From positions 43,636,192-43,700,191 of the forward strand of contig NC_133657.1 of the NCBI RefSeq assembly GCF_009905375.1: a stretch of DNA of 64,000 bases. Direction: 5' to 3'. The position numbers and the translations under genes are program-made. Within the stretch, counting starts at the first letter, position 1; each line of letters opens with the position of its first letter. The notes beneath the pieces are model-generated. The model saw only the letters and a list, made by a program, of their open reading frames with translations, was not told the DNA's origin and ran no database searches. The stretch comes from Apium graveolens. Lineage: Eukaryota > Streptophyta > Magnoliopsida > Apiales > Apiaceae. Shown here piece after piece: positions 1 through 9,645 of the stretch.

Positions 1-440
1 TCTCTAAGAATTCTCAAAAGCTTATCCTCATCGCTACCTAAAAGGTCAGATTCAATAATAATAGGCAAAGTAGATGCATCACCTAAAAAAGCATACATCA
101 AATGTTCAGGTAAAGGCTTAAGCTCAAGAGTAGGAGCTTCCTCAATAAATGGCTTGAGGAGCTTCAGAGAACTTTTCAGCTCCTCCAATCCAAGAGATTC
201 AAAAGGCATATCTATCTTTCTCTTCCAGGGAGAAGCATTCAAATATTGCAAGTGCTCATCATCTTCGTCATCTTCACTATCGAAATTCCCCAACAAGGCT
301 TTCTCTAAGGCATCGGACCTTAGCAATCGATCGAGTTCATAATTAACCACAAAATTGACCATCTCCACCTTAAAACACTCCTCATTTTCCGTAGGGAATT
401 TCATGGCATTGAACACATTAAAAGTTACATCCTGATCCAT
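1..440 (-). pseudogene. Tat/Athila-type Ty3/gypsy pol fragment, cut by the window edge
   Basis: The minus strand is open from an ATG at 440 to the left edge, about 146 codons. It contains an acidic run (residues around SEDDEDDEH), then PTLELKPLPEHLMYAFLGD and TLPIIIESDLLGSDEDKLL. The form 'LELKPLP-HL-YAFLG' is the recognisable segment between protease and reverse transcriptase in Tat/Athila-lineage gypsy polyproteins; this assignment is from family knowledge. Gag and protease, which should lie at higher coordinates, are absent, because unrelated LTR-like DNA begins at about 449. It is therefore a truncated fragment, although the visible part has no stop. It is unlike the Tekay-type polyproteins elsewhere in the window. 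Confidence 0.75.
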
Positions 441-448
441 CACTCACA

Positions 449-842
449 TGGGACTATGTAGGTCATCCGTCGGGAGCCTTTGTAGATCCTCCATCAGGAG
501 CCTTTCTACCATTTGACTCCATTTCACTTATACAGAATTACAAGACATCTTACATTTACAATTAGTCACCCTTTTTTGTATATCAATCTAGTAGTCAACA
601 TGACTTAAAGAATCCTGCGGAATCTACTCAACTAATACATTGTTGTTTACTGATATGTGCTACAAGACTTATTATTACATAAGCTACACTCTCAATGGAT
701 GTTCAGAGGTCATCCGTCGGGACTATAATGTTCATCCGTCAGGACTATTGTAGAACATCCATCGAGAGCTACAAAACACTAAGTTAAATTTACTAAGGTG
801 TTTTGTTTATCTTATCATCAAGTTCATAACATATTCCTAACA
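449..842 (-). repeat. LTR-like segment with repeated CATCCGTCGG motifs
   Basis: Read on the minus strand the segment begins TGTTAGGAATATG at 842, a common start of plant copia-type LTRs, and could end ...TAGTCCCA at 449. It has no coding potential. It carries five copies or near-copies of CATCCGTCGGG at about 464, 488, 711, 733 and 756. I could not find a matching TSD, and the two flanks belong to different elements. It may be a truncated LTR or a rearrangement joint rather than a clean solo LTR. Confidence 0.4.
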
Positions 843-1252
843 CATTCGAGCCTCATGAACCCTCCGTATAACATGATTCTCCTCCCGAAGCTCCCTCACA
901 CTCCTGTCAACATCTATAGTCCTCACTATATGCTGCAGCTCCCGAATCTGTGCCAATAGGGCCTCACGCTCCAAAAGAAGAGCCTCATACCGGAAATAAG
1001 GAATATGATGTGGAGTAGACTGAAATGGTGAACCCTCAACTGAATGCCCTGTAAATCTGAACCAGCAGGTGGGGGTCCTCGGATAGGTGGCCTCATATCA
1101 GAAGGTGGAAAAGCCCGCAGTGGTACAACTTCTGTCACAACAGGAGGTAGTACAGTCAACACCAGCGGAAGAGCATGTCATGGATCATATGACGGTTCTC
1201 CTACTGAAGGCTCCGAATGATCAGATGGTACTGGAATGATAGAATCTGCCAT
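843..1252 (-). pseudogene. Leader ORF remnant of Tekay-like element A0 (coiled coil, upstream of gag)
   Basis: This is homologous to the leader ORF of A1 at 49152-49658. A likely ATG lies at 1252-1250. The conserved stretch reads RYEALLLEREALLAQIREL, a heptad-rich helix likely to form a coiled coil, preceded by a proline-rich part containing RPPIRGPPPAGS. A single-base frameshift separates the proline-rich and helical parts and there is a stop in the N-terminal part. The copy is truncated at about 843, where the LTR-like segment begins, so gag and pol of A0 are not in the window. The function is unknown; it is not gag. Confidence 0.55.
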
Positions 1253-1437
1253 CTCTGCTATCTGAAAATCATATCGCATGAACAAGAATCTCGAATCACC
1301 TCACGAATCATACTAACACCTATTATTAAGTCGCACTCAACTTCTTGACGTTCTATCTTTCTATTCCTTACTTCTAATCCTAACCCTCTACACATTCTCA
1401 AGAATCTAGGCTTGTGTCAGTGACTTATAACCCCGTA

Positions 1438-1449
1438 GCTCTGATACCA
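1438..1449 (-). other. Primer-binding site of A0 (initiator tRNA-Met)
   Basis: The plus strand reads GCTCTGATACCA, so the element strand reads TGGTATCAGAGC, complementary to the 3' end of plant initiator tRNA-Met. It lies four bases from the LTR start at 1454, as expected. Confidence 0.85.
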
Positions 1450-1453
1450 AACC

Positions 1454-1966
1454 TGTGGCGCCCTCCAAACCCGGGTCAGAAGTTTGGGATCCACAACACA
1501 CACACCATATATATATATATAAACCTGCTTAAATAATAAAGAGAATAATAATAATATGCAATGACCCTACTTAAAAACATCCACGGATCGCAATAGGTTA
1601 AAGTTTGCACACACACTTATATTATAAACGCCCAAATCCCAAATATTCAAACTTACAACTGAATATTAAACATTCTTACAAACTTCCAAACTTAACTATT
1701 ACAAAAGTCTTCAGCTAGCTTAATCCGCTTAACCTGGAATCCTAGCTCGTGCACTTGGTTGGGGATCCTCACTGCCAATAAATTCCTTCTTAACTGGAAA
1801 AGAACATAAATAGAATCGTACAAATGAGCTAACTAGCTCAGCAAGTCACATTGACAATACTGAGATAAAATAATGATCAAGTGAAATGTTTTAAGGTATC
1901 AAGTTTATGGCTAAGCAATGATTTAGAATTGGATATTAAATTTTTATTTTAAAAACCAAGGTTAGG
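1454..1966 (-). repeat. 5' LTR of A0, partial (interrupted by A1)
   Basis: It starts TGTGGCGCCCTCCAAACC and aligns along its length with the A1 LTR at 49859 onward and 13306 onward (shared AATGACCCTACTT, CCACGGATCGCAA and AAAAACCAAGGTTAGG). It stops at ...AAGGTTAGG, exactly where A1 begins. The uninterrupted family sequence continues CTGTTGATCAG at this point (13726 onward), so the rest of this LTR lies past A1, outside the window. Confidence 0.85.
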
Positions 1967-2052
1967 TGTGCCGCCCTCCAAACCCGGGTCAAAAGTTTGG
2001 GGTCCACAACACACAGCTTCACCATATTTAAACCTATTTATAAATATAATAA
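1967..2052 (-). repeat. A1 3' LTR, first segment
   Basis: It starts TGTGCCGCCCTCCAAACCC and matches the A1 5' LTR at 49859 up to ...AAATATAATAA. B1 was inserted here; the sequence resumes at 13301 (TSD copy) and 13306. Confidence 0.85.
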
Positions 2053-5000
2053 TGTGACGGACCCACTAATACTAACTAGCAATAATAGAGATAAACAAAG
2101 CGGTAAAAGATTACAACTAGTTAATTATTATTACAGAACCATAAATCCAAGTCCCTGAATCCACATGTAAGAGTTTGAACAACATCTAAACAACTAATAA
2201 TACCGAAGTCTAATATCCAAAGCCAAGTACATCTACCAATTTTAAATTCCCAAAAGTTCTTTAAACCTTAGGGAACAACCAGTTCCCTACCTGCTCCAAC
2301 ATCTGACAGTAGGCATACCTCGAACCACCACAATTCTTACGCGCGGTCAGCTTGAAACGAGGCATCTTCGGGCTTAACTAAAGGGATAACATCAATAACA
2401 ATATTAATGAGCAAAACGCTCAGTAAGTGAATAATAGGGTACAACAGTTCATCATATGCTCAATAAAACAATAACATAAGGTAAATCAACAATATAAATT
2501 ATTCAAGTAAAGTTCAGGATTTTAATAAGTGAATGGAATTGAAATCACACTGCACTATGAACAATGAGGGGTGATCAGCCCACATCAAAGCTCTGAACCA
2601 CACAACAAGTGATTCACAACCATTGAGGATCCTCGGCACACATTGGCCATATAAAACCATCAGGCTCCCTGCTACTGAGGTTTTAAAACTTTAACAGTGA
2701 CTGGCGCCTCAGTCTTATCATATCATTCAATTCCTTTTTAATAATTCATTTCAATTTAAAAGGGGTTCTTGATCAAGGATAATATAACAAGGGAAATGAA
2801 AAAGTTCGAATGAGAGGATGATAATAGTGTTTGGGTTTCCAAAGGAAATGAATATGATGTATGAGGGTTTTAGGTTCCACTAGATATATTAAGGAACTAT
2901 TTGTAGGGGTATTCACAGAGATACGAAGTAATATATGAGGAAAATGGGTCAATTCAAGTATGGAAGCGATTAACTAAGTTCAAGATCTAATTATTGAATG
3001 ATGTCACGGACTAACCATTGTTATTAAATGATAGTCATACATTCACAGGGTGTTCAATCACAAGAAGCAGGATTATAAAGATAAGTTGAGAGTTCACTTG
3101 CCTGAACTACGCTTACTGAGTACTTGAATGGAATCGTCTAGGGGCTCCTTTCCTGGCCTCCTACTTCAACCTATAATAAATAGTATCCTCGTCACAACTC
3201 TTGCTAACTACCCTTTCGCGTATATTATATATATACACACATACATGTATTTTTATATATATACTTAACACACTTAATTTCAAGTAATATATGCTTCACA
3301 TAATTAACATAACACATAGCAAGAAAAGGCATGGCAATAGTACACTTAGATCCTAATCACTCAAGTAATTATCCTTTCAACAAATAATTAACAAGACCAT
3401 TACTCTTAATCCTCCTTTAAAGACCTCAACACAATCTAAATTCAGTAAGGCACACTTGTGCCTCACCTCACAAGACTCACATAACTAATGCATATTCTAA
3501 ACTCTTTCCGGATGCACGCCTTGGCACCACTTGTGTGCCTTGACACAATTGTACATTTCTACCTTGGGCTTTCACTTAATTATGATTTCTACAGACTCTT
3601 ATGACATTATACAACTCCCAAACTTGACTTGACATCAAGGCCTCACTCATAAAGCACTTAAACACAATGCAATCCATAGAGGCTTCCTAATGCAACTCTT
3701 ATGGTGACTCTCGGGTGTTTTGGTGGAAATGGGGTATCTCCACCGTGGGCCATCACTCCAAACCAACTCTCTGAGGTTCCTAAGACTCTAAACTAACTCT
3801 TAAAGTTGGAATGACTTAAAAACCTCACTTGGGCCTCCCTAGGCCTCAAGTAGAAGTTGACATAAATCTTCCTTCCCTGATTTCCAAATTGCCTTATTTT
3901 TACAAACTTAAAACTCACTTAAATTGTTCAATTATTGATTTTAATGACTTGTTAAGCTTCCTAAGACTTCTTTATACTATTATAAACCAATTCCCAATGA
4001 ATGTCTATCCTAAAACATGGTTATAATGGGTCAAATATGGACTTGTACCAAATCTGCCCTGTTTTGAGTTTCTCTCGGTTTTGTGCTTGTGCACCTAACC
4101 AAATGCATAATTTTACCCAATCTAAAGCTTCTGGACTCAAGTACATACCAAGTCCTAACATCCTGCTAACACCTACTGACCTATAGTGCACAAGGTTGAT
4201 TTATAACTTTAGTTAGCAAGCAATCAATTATAAGGACAAGCAAAGTAACACCTCACAAGACAAGCCATCACTTAGTCATTTTTAAAGCAAAAATTTGAAT
4301 TACACATGCATGAAAACATCATGACACCTATTGATTTTAATCTCTTTTAATCAAGACATAATTAAACTATCATTTTAACACATAATTCGTGGCATGCGCC
4401 TCATAAAAATCAAGTATCAAGGTTCAAAATAAACAAGTATGGTTTCCTAGTCTAAAATCACTTGTAAATCAACATGCAAGGGTAAATTTCAACATGCAAG
4501 GGCTATAACTAACATGCAAGTCTTCAAACTTAATATACTCGAAGAAATACATAGCATTCAAGAGTTTAAACAGTATAATTCATCATTTTTAGAAGCAAAA
4601 ACGTTTTATAAGGAACATGCAAAGTCATTTTCATAGAAATTTCTAAAGAACAATCCATATACATTCGGCTCTTTTAATAAATCATTGCCAAATGCAATGA
4701 ACAAGATTATGGCTTAGAAAGTTGAAGTCAAAACACTTCTCCAAGATCATATCAAGTCCATATCTTTAAGCCCTTATGATTTTAGTCCTTAAATCCATGA
4801 AAATTCAAGGCCTAAATCTTGGCTACAAGAACACATCAACACATAATAAAACATACCTTTTATGGGCCAAATTTTTCAAGTATAAATGTGGGAATATGAG
4901 TGAATTAGCTCCTTGATCAAAGTGTTTGAGAAAGAAGGAAAAAAAATGAAGGAAGATGGGGAGGGGGAGCTTCGACCGAGATGGAGAGAAAGGGGAGGGG

Positions 5001-5710
5001 ATGGAGTGAAGTGGGTGTGCAAATGAGAGAGTGTAGCTTGTGTTTTTGGGTTTTGATGTGTTAAAATGGTAGTGGAATGGAGAAATGACTTTTATGCCCT
5101 TCCTACAAGCTTAAGACATTTTGCATGCAAGGGTAGATTAGTACTTTGCTTGGTTAAAGTGAGTTAGTGGGGTAGGAAATGACGGTCCTATCCTTGGTCT
5201 CTATTATAAGGGATTTTGCATGCATGGGTACATTAGTAATCTAGTAATCATTTTTTTAGAATTAAAATGTGCTTAAAAAGAAATAATTTTATTAAATAAA
5301 TACAATTACATAAATCACAAATATTATACCATAAATTAATTTAAGATTTTAGAAGTTTTATAAGAGTATTTTCAAGAAATTTGAATAAAAAAAATTTTTA
5401 AAAGAATTTTCTTTATAATAGTACTTCTATAACAAGCCAAATAAAAATACAATATAATTAGATTTTAATGTAAATAAAGTTTTAAAAATATAATCTAGCA
5501 TTATACCAATTTATCTAATCGTATAAGCACATAATTTCCATATCCAAATATTTGTACGAAGATTCAAATCATCACGAAAGAAAATATATTCGTATTTACT
5601 TAATTTACATAATCGCTGGAAAGCAACATTTAGAAACTTATGTACTCACAACAATGCACAAAAATACCACATCATAGAATTATACTATCATAATATTTAC
5701 AGACGTTACA
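2053..5710 (-). repeat. B1 3' LTR
   Basis: It is nearly identical to 9646-13300 (a few percent difference by eye, the start of the LTR being the most diverged part). It ends ...TTTACAGACGTTACA beside the polypurine tract. Contents: a short AT-rich microsatellite-like patch at about 3225-3260, and a purine-rich tract at about 4920-5000, which is pyrimidine-rich on the element strand. The small ORFs inside are LTR sequence shared by all B LTRs, not genes. Confidence 0.9.
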
Positions 5711-5724
5711 ACCTTCCCCCCTTT
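5711..5724 (-). other. B1 polypurine tract
   Basis: The plus strand reads ACCTTCCCCCCTTT, giving AAAGGGGGGAAGGT on the element strand, immediately inside the 3' LTR. This is the plus-strand priming site of reverse transcription. B2 has the same sequence at 56566. Confidence 0.8.
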
Positions 5725-5744
5725 AAGGATTCTGTCCCCAGAAT

Positions 5745-6450
5745 CTAAGCAAACAGATGAGGATACTCATCTATATCACTTTCTAATTCCCATGTTGATT
5801 CTTCAACTTTGGAATTCCTCCATAAAACTTTAACTAAAGGAACTATCTTATTCCTTAATACTTTATCCTTTCTATCTAGAATGCTAACAGGTTGCTCGAC
5901 ATAAAATAAATCTGGCTCAATCTCCACTAGTTCATTCTCTATGATACATTTGGTGTCGGGGTTGAACTTCTTAAGCAATGATACGTGAAAAACATTGTGA
6001 AGGTGCTGCTTTTGAGGCAGTAAGGCCAACTCGTACGCCACTCTTCCAACTTTACCCAAAATCTTAAAAGGTCCGACAAATCTTGGACTCAACTTTTCTT
6101 TCTTTCCAAATCTAGTTATCCCTTTCTATGGCGACACTTTCAACAGAACAGTTTCTCCTATTTCATACTCTATATTCCTTCTGCGCGGATCAGCATACTT
6201 TCGTTGTCTATCGTGAGCTGCGATCAATTGATTTCGAATCAAATTCACCGCTTCTTTCATTTGCTGAATCAGTTCGGGGCCAATTACCTTTCGATCTCCG
6301 ACTTCATCCCAACATATTGGTGATCTACACTTCCTTCCATAAAGAGCTTCGTACGGGGGCATTCCAATACTGCCATGAAAGCTATTGTTGTATGAAAACT
6401 CTACTAAAGGTAGGTGATCGTCCCAATTTCCTTCAAAGTCTAAGGCATAA
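5745..6450 (-). pseudogene. B1 integrase C-terminal half with chromodomain-like tail
   Basis: Two overlapping reading frames (6362-6126 and 6092-5745) carry [19 protein letters not shown], then SPRFVGPFKILGKVGRVAYE, HNVFHVSLLKKFNPD, and a tail with LRNKIVPLVKVLWRN and EESTWELESD. The GPF-type region and the EESTWE ending are typical of Tekay/Del chromovirus integrases with a type-II chromodomain; the latter is thought to guide integration into heterochromatin. A frameshift lies near 6100-6125. The zinc-binding and catalytic parts are missing because of the deletion joint at about 6450. Confidence 0.75.
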
Positions 6451-6835
6451 TGACAAACTTATCCAAATATTCCTTGAATACGCGATTCATCAAATCCATA
6501 AAGGTGGTCGGCGCATTTATCAGCCCGAATGCCATAACTAGAAACTCGTAATGTTCATATCTGGTTCTGAAAGCAGTTTTTGGTATGTCTTCCGGCTTAA
6601 TCTTCAACTGATGATATCCCGATCGCAAGTCAATATTTGAGAAATAAGTCGTTCTTTTAAGTTGGTCAAACAAGTCATCAATACGAGGTAACGGATACCT
6701 ATACTTGATGGTCAATTTGTTCAATTCTCTATAGTCGATGCAAAATCTCATACTTCCGTCCTTCTTTTTCACAAACAAAACTGGAGCACCCCATGGAGAT
6801 ACACTTGGCCTTATAACTCCTTTATCGAATAGTTC
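6440..6835 (-). pseudogene. B1 reverse transcriptase fragment
   Basis: The frame contains [54 protein letters not shown] and LDKFVI, which are fingers and palm motifs of gypsy RT; the first catalytic Asp (in [10 protein letters not shown]) is present. It ends at the deletion joint, so the IDD active-site motif is lost. At 6836 an in-frame TAA separates it from the protease frame; the same position reads CAA (Gln) in related copies, a C-to-T type change. Confidence 0.75.
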
Positions 6836-7742
6836 TTATAATTGCTTGGCCAATTCCTTCATTTTGGCTGGTTCCATACGATAAGGTGCCTTCAATACCG
6901 GTTCCATGCCGGGCGCTAAGTCGATAGAAAATTTGATTTGACGGTCAGGCGGCAATCCAGGAAGTTCATCAGGAAATACATCGGGAAATTCACTAACTAT
7001 CGGAATACTTCCTATATTCGGCGTCTCCTTAGATCTATCAATTACGTGAGCCAAATACCCTTCACACCCTTGTCTTAACAGTCTTTTAGCTTGGATCATT
7101 GTCAAAAACATCTTAACTTGCTTCTGCCCTTTAAACTCTACTATCTTTCCTTGAGGGGAATTAAGAATCACTTTCTTCTTCTTACAATCTATCTGAACAC
7201 CATGCTCTGCTAACCAATCCATTCCTAATAGAACGTCAAACTCTCCAAATTGGAAAGGTATGAGGGAAGCAGGGAAACTATAGCCTGAAATCTCTACTTT
7301 ACACCGAGGGCAAACATCTTTAACTGATACTCGTTCTTGATTAGCCAAAATGATAGATAAGGGTTCAACTAACGGTTCAAATTCACAATTCAACTTGCCA
7401 ATAAAAGATTCAACTATGAAAGATCTAGTAGCTCCGAAATCAAATAGCACTTTAGCATTGATTTTGTTGACAGAAAGCGTACCTGCCACAACTTTAGAAC
7501 TCTGAACAGCATACTTGATGTTCATGTTGAATGTCCGAGCCTGAGCAGGATAGGAGGGAGGAAACACTGGAGTTACAGATTCAGAAAATTGATTTGAAGG
7601 AAGTTGAAGAATTGGAACAGAAGATGTCATTGCTTGATTGAAAGAAGCGGCTGTCAATTGCATCAACTTGTTGTTTCTGGGGGTCTTGCAATCCCTCGAC
7701 ATTTGACCAGTCATTCCACATTTAAAGCATGTAACAATAGGC
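6836..7742 (-). pseudogene. B1 gag zinc knuckle and aspartic protease region
   Basis: About 292 codons are open. The N-terminal end carries the last zinc knuckle as CFKCGMTGQMSRDC, where the usual His is Gln. Further on lies the protease, VLFDFGATRSFI, where the catalytic D-S-G is D-F-G; B2 has DSG. Downstream are ANQERVSVKDVCPRCK, EFDVLLGMDWLAEHG and [20 protein letters not shown], the conserved linker into RT. The frame is intact but the two active-site changes suggest a dead protein. Confidence 0.75.
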
Positions 7743-7743
7743 T

Positions 7744-8728
7744 TCAGTTTCCGACACTCATTCGCTTAATGACCTTTCTCATTGCACTTATAACAGACGA
7801 TGTCAGTTTGCAGTTACCTGTGTGTCTCTTGTTACAGAATTTACACTCCGGATTTGTTGCTTGCTGGAATCTTTGCCCTTGAATCCAATTCCTCTGACTC
7901 TTATCATCACCTTTCTTAAAGCTTCGGGATCCTCCTTGGTTCTGGAATCCAAACTTCTTGAAATTATTTCCACTTTGGGTTTCTTGAGCCGATCCTTCTC
8001 CACTACTTCCAAACTTTCTTTTCTTACTCTCTTTCTCCTTCGTATTTTGGTCACTTTCTCCTTCAATCACCATGGACTTTTGGACCACTCCAGCATATGT
8101 GGCCAATTCAAAAGCAGCCATTCTGCTTCGTAGCCAAGGCTTCAATCCTTGTTGAAATCTTTTCGCTGTCTTCTCATCGGGGTCTACATAATCTCCAACA
8201 AACCTAGCCAATTCGGTAAATTTCTTCTCGTATTCTCCCACAATCATTCCTTCTTGCTTCAATTCAAAGAACTTGAATTCCATTTGAGTCTGCATATACC
8301 TTGGGAAATACTTGTCTAGGAAGATCTTCTTGAATCTATCCCACGAAATAACTTCTTCTTCTTCTAGAGCACGGGCTGACTCCCACCAATAGTTCGCTTC
8401 ACCTTTCAGAAAATAAGACGCATAATCGACCTTTGTTTCTTCCCTAATAACAGCTAGTATGAAGGCTTTCTCCATCTCTTTAAGCCAAGATTGAGCTTCT
8501 ACCGGGTCTTGAGTTCCACAAAACTCTAGTGGTTTCACAGCTTTGAACGATTTGAAAGTTGTAAGGGTTGGTGCTAGTAGAGGTGGTTGTTGAAGTTGTT
8601 GCTGAAGAAGTTGTTGTTATTGAGCAAGGGTAACAGATTGTTGGTGAAGTATTTGCATAAGATGAGCCAAGTTGGGTGGTGGATCTTCATGATCCCTGGT
8701 ATTGGTGTTGCGAGCTCTACAAGGAGGC
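7744..8728 (-). pseudogene. B1 gag
   Basis: The ATG at 8728 gives MPPCRARNTNTRDHEDPPPN, but a TAA interrupts a Gln-rich stretch about 37 codons in. From 8538 the frame is open for 264 codons, with EFCGTQDPVEAQSWLKEMEK, ANYWWESARALE, KKIFLDKYFPRYMQTQMEF and GEYEKKFTELARFVG, the typical capsid region of plant gypsy gag. A noncanonical zinc knuckle CKFCNKRHTGNC (CX2CX3HX3C) follows, after which the frame shifts. Confidence 0.8.
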
Positions 8729-9117
8729 ATGATTCTGAATGTAGACAATAAAGGTTTATTCACAGTTCAATATTTGCATAGACAAGTTATAGCAAGGGTA
8801 AATATTAAGCACTGAGATTTTATTCAAGAGATATCTTAGGAAAGGGTTAGACATGATCAAGTTTTTAAAGAGGACAACTGAATTTAATCAATAATTTTTA
8901 TCTAAGCAAGTATATAACATGGTAATGAGATGGAAATATCATAGAGATAATCAAAGTGTGAATTTAACAGTAGTTCGAATGAAAAGTGCGAAATAGAGTA
9001 CAAACAGGAAATAAAGTGCAAATAAAGTCTTCCCGAAACAATTCGGGTACAAGGTATAAATGGAAATCAAGTACTAATCAACAACAATGCTAGAGATAGG
9101 TAGACTATATGATAGTC

Positions 9118-9198
9118 TAAGGGATTGGTGATGGGGGAACAGGGGCACGAAGATGGCTAATCACTCGGCGGAGTTCTTCAGCAATGGCGGTAAGAGCA

Positions 9199-9239
<41 letters not shown>

Positions 9240-9475
9240 GGTTTGGAATCATCAATGCCAATCGGTCCTCAGCCATCTGGATGATCTACTCAAGTTTGGC
9301 TATCAGTCGGGGTCGGTTGGGCTCATCATCAAAGCTCTCACAATACAACTGGTCCATCCTACGATGAAGAGTCGCGTTCTCGCCTTCTAGTCGATCAACT
9401 ATAATTACCATCTGCTCGTACAGGGAGAATGGCACAGTAGAAGGGAATCCGGGAGTCGATGAGGATGATGCCTGG
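9118..9475 (-). pseudogene. B1 leader ORF remnant (coiled coil, upstream of gag)
   Basis: Homologous to 61537-61965 in B2. On the minus strand it reads through VDRLEGENATLHRRMDQL, then ESFDDEPNRPRLIAKLE and IIQMAEDRLALMIP. B1 keeps Gln where B2 has a TAG stop, but has its own stop after AKLE and a frame disruption caused by an expanded CT microsatellite. The protein is probably a short coiled coil of unknown role, encoded between PBS and gag. Confidence 0.5.
9205..9237. repeat. CT microsatellite inside the B1 leader ORF
   Basis: About 16.5 uninterrupted CT units. The matching position in B2 (61623-61636) has far fewer, so the tract expanded in B1, breaking the Glu/Arg-rich part of the leader ORF. 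Confidence 0.9.
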
Positions 9476-9629
9476 CAATCAGTTATATATATATGTGATT
9501 ATAAATAAAAGGGTCGGAAAACCTATAGATTCTAAAGCCCCAAAACCCAAATGATCTAAGTTCATCCTATTCTCTAAATTCCTATATTATATTCAATCAT
9601 CCTATGTTGTTCAGTGACTCATACCTATG

Positions 9630-9641
9630 GCTATGATACCA
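9630..9641 (-). other. B1 primer-binding site (initiator tRNA-Met)
   Basis: Reads GCTATGATACCA on the plus strand, one mismatch from GCTCTGATACCA, four bases from the LTR start. Confidence 0.75.
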
Positions 9642-9645
9642 AAAC

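Noticed and set aside
449..842. Clean solo LTR
   Set aside because: No TSD (TCACA versus CATTC) and the flanks belong to different elements.
1438..1449. Possible tRNA gene from the repeated GCTCTGATACCA
   Set aside because: Only 12-16 bases match the tRNA 3' end at each site; these are primer-binding sites.
3829..4026. Plus-strand ORF (GLPRPQVEVDINLPSLISKL) recurring at 11401 and 54327
   Set aside because: It lies antisense in the B LTRs; recurrence is explained by LTR duplication, and it has no domain.
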